Source of the DNA: Leucobacter sp. UBA1945
GTDB lineage: Bacteria > Actinomycetota > Actinomycetes > Actinomycetales > Microbacteriaceae
NCBI GenBank assembly: GCA_002336855.1
Contig: DDEV01000134.1
Coordinates: 354-5,837 of the forward strand
Reading direction: 5' to 3'
Length of the DNA: 5,484 nt
Shown here: piece after piece, positions 4,365 to 5,484 of the stretch
How the letters are laid out: each line of letters starts with the position of its first letter
How positions within the stretch are numbered: position 1 is the stretch's first letter
Position numbers and translations under genes: made by a program
Notes under the pieces: generated by a model
Seen by the model: the letters and a program-made list of their open reading frames with translations, nothing else
Told to the model about the DNA's origin: nothing
The model's database searches: none

Positions 4365-5353
4365 TGAAACTACGTGACCTACCGCCCGAGCTCTCACGGG
4401 AGTTTCACGTTTCTGACGCTGGCAAGCTCGGCGTGACAAAACAGCGCCTGCGCGCAAACGATCTGGAGCGGCCCTTTCGCGGCGTACGAATGCGAGCCGT
4501 TGATGAACCGGCTGGAGGCAGTGAAGCTACCCCGAAGCAGACAGTAGACTTCGAACTTGCGCGCGCACGTGAGCTCGCCCTCGTTCGTGCACTTGCTACC
4601 TCGCTTCGATCGAGCCAGTTCTTCACACACCGCACCGCGGCGCTGCTTTGGGGCGCCCCATTGCCACATCGGCATCGCCCCGAATTGCACGTCGGCGTCT
4701 TCGAGCCGCAACGTGCTCCACGTATTTCGAACGTAACCGGACACCGGTTTGCGCGCGGGCGCGTCGAACTACGCCAGCTCGGCGGCCTACTGCTGGCCTC
4801 TCCCGCACACACTTTCGCGATGCTCGGGGAGCTTCCCCTCGCCGAACTCGTTGCAGTCGGAGATTACTTCGCAAGAATGCACCGAAAGGGGTACGGTAGG
4901 CCGAACGTCGGCAAGCCCCCTCATGCAGCACTCACGGAACTCCGCGAAGCGGTGCATTTAGGGCGCTGGCGCGGCATGCCGCGCCTCCGCACTGCTCTCA
5001 AGCTCGTCCGTGAGGACTCGTGGTCACCGCGCGAGTCGACAACGAGGGTCACCTTAGTGATGGCAGGTCTGCCAGAGCCCGAACTAAACATCGACGTGTA
5101 CGACCGCAACGGATTCTTTATCGGCTGCTCCGATATGGCTTACCCCCGATACAAAGTCGGCGTGGAGTATCACGGCCAGCAACACGTCGAGCGGTACGCG
5201 CAGGACATCGAGCGACTGGAAAGGTTTCGCGCAGACGGGTGGGAGATTCTACAAGTCACGAAAGCTCTCGAGCGACGCCCTGAGTCTCTCGTGGCCCGCG
5301 TCACGTCGGCTCTGCGAAAGCGCGGATGGAACGGAGTTCTCACGCCTCCATAG
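4364..5353 (+). CDS. AbiEi-like winged-helix plus DUF559/Vsr-like nuclease-domain protein
   Basis: A 329-residue predicted soluble protein. Residues about 8-45 (EFHVSDAGKLGVTKQRLRANDLERPFRGVRM) resemble the N-terminal winged helix of AbiEi-type antitoxins and related actinobacterial proteins. The middle (60-200) has FFTHRTAALLWGAPL, LHVGVF and SPAHTFAML, typical of the same family. Residues 220-320 resemble the DUF559/Vsr-like PD-(D/E)XK fold: Glu224 in SPRESTTR, then GLPEPELNIDVYD, Asp257 in GCSDMAYP, Glu268 in VGVEYHGQQH, and the terminal WEILQVTK strand. The candidate metal ligands are present, so it may be an active nuclease, but no activity is established for such proteins. No AbiEii-like toxin gene is adjacent, so this is not a complete toxin-antitoxin pair in the window. 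Two TTA codons (199 and 231) and looser codon choice than its neighbours, plus flanking palindromes, suggest acquisition. The start at 4364 is chosen from family alignment and the -10 spacing. Confidence 0.82.
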   Translation: MKLRDLPPELSREFHVSDAGKLGVTKQRLRANDLERPFRGVRMRAVDEPAGGSEATPKQTVDFELARARELALVRALATSLRSSQFFTHRTAALLWGAPLPHRHRPELHVGVFEPQRAPRISNVTGHRFARGRVELRQLGGLLLASPAHTFAMLGELPLAELVAVGDYFARMHRKGYGRPNVGKPPHAALTELREAVHLGRWRGMPRLRTALKLVREDSWSPRESTTRVTLVMAGLPEPELNIDVYDRNGFFIGCSDMAYPRYKVGVEYHGQQHVERYAQDIERLERFRADGWEILQVTKALERRPESLVARVTSALRKRGWNGVLTPP

Positions 5354-5358
5354 CCAGA

Positions 5359-5381
5359 TCGGCCGCAGCGATCCTGGCCGA
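5359..5381 (+). terminator. Small hairpin just after the DUF559-type gene
   Basis: TCGGCC (5359-5364) pairs with GGCCGA (5376-5381), five bases after the stop. There is no T-run, so it is at best a weak terminator that may work with the palindrome at 5421-5475. Confidence 0.25.
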
Positions 5382-5400
5382 AGAGGAACGCTTAGCCCGT

Positions 5401-5420
5401 GTGAGAACTCACTGAGAACT
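5401..5420. repeat. Tandem TGAGAACT repeat with a small palindrome
   Basis: TGAGAACT occurs at 5402-5409 and 5413-5420, an 11-base period, and GTGAG-AA-CTCAC (5401-5412) is a short inverted repeat. It lies directly before palindrome copy 2. The role is unknown; an operator or a duplication scar are both possible. Confidence 0.4.
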
Positions 5421-5475
5421 AAATGGGCACTAGATGTTGCCTGGCCGAGTCGGAGGCAACATTAAGTGCCCACTT
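5421..5475. repeat. Palindromic repeat, copy 2
   Basis: Arms 5424-5442 and 5454-5472 pair with one mismatch and one G-T pair; the 11-base centre can itself fold (CCG-AGT-CGG). The core begins TGGGCACTAGATGTTGCC and ends AGTGCCCA, 49 bases, matching copy 1 at 39 positions in the same orientation. CTTGCT after it is also related to copy 1's right flank. It lies 70 bases after the DUF559-type gene's stop, near the window edge. Confidence 0.8.
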
Positions 5476-5484
5476 GCTGAGAGG

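Noticed and set aside
4158..5475. Integron gene cassette with attC sites
   Set aside because: The palindromes lack the GTTRRRY/RYYYAAC core sites of attC, and no integrase is visible.
4158..5475. Terminal inverted repeats of an insertion sequence
   Set aside because: Each copy is itself a full palindrome in direct orientation, the enclosed gene is not a transposase, and no target-site duplication is evident; a mobile cassette remains possible but not an ordinary IS.

Overview
The window is GC-rich DNA (G/C-dominated third codon positions, short intergenic gaps, promoters that place start codons at the transcription start). It most resembles a high-GC actinobacterium. The mix of an Rv0858c-like aminotransferase, a PGPGW/TIGR02611 membrane protein, a DUF4870-type membrane protein and a DUF559-type protein would suit Microbacteriaceae; that family assignment is inference from gene content, not a search result.

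Layout. Positions 1-390 hold the 3' two-thirds of uracil phosphoribosyltransferase (upp), closed by a strong intrinsic terminator (418-455). A 523-base stretch with no conventional gene follows (391-913). It is not empty. A good sigma-70-like promoter (TTGACA at 509) appears to start transcription exactly on the ATG of a 35-codon reading frame (545-652) whose second half is loaded with Met and Cys codons. The frame ends inside a set of perfect inverted repeats (592-720), and two smaller hairpins and a parS-like 16-mer (808-823) follow before the next gene. Together this looks like a translation-coupled leader (attenuator) ahead of a stand-alone winged-helix regulator (914-1636).

The regulator is followed by a GC-rich hairpin and a 14-bp perfect inverted repeat. 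Next comes a 206-aa Pro/Gln-rich three-helix membrane protein (1829-2449), whose intrinsic terminator lies inside the 3' coding end of the convergent PGPGW membrane protein gene (2839-2459, minus). Only 42 bases separate that gene from a divergent class I/II PLP aminotransferase (2882-4108, DapC/Rv0858c-like). Back-to-back -10 hexamers there predict leaderless transcripts in both directions.

The last gene (4364-5353) encodes a 329-aa protein with an N-terminal AbiEi-antitoxin-like winged-helix segment and a C-terminal DUF559/Vsr-like nuclease fold. It has two TTA codons, and related 49-bp palindromes lie on both sides of it (4165-4213 and 5424-5472).

The genes do not form one pathway: pyrimidine salvage, an orphan regulator, two small membrane proteins, an aminotransferase and an accessory nuclease-like gene. 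The most interesting signals are the leader upstream of the regulator and the duplicated palindrome around the nuclease-like gene. All structural, promoter and operator calls were made by eye; no folding or database search was run.
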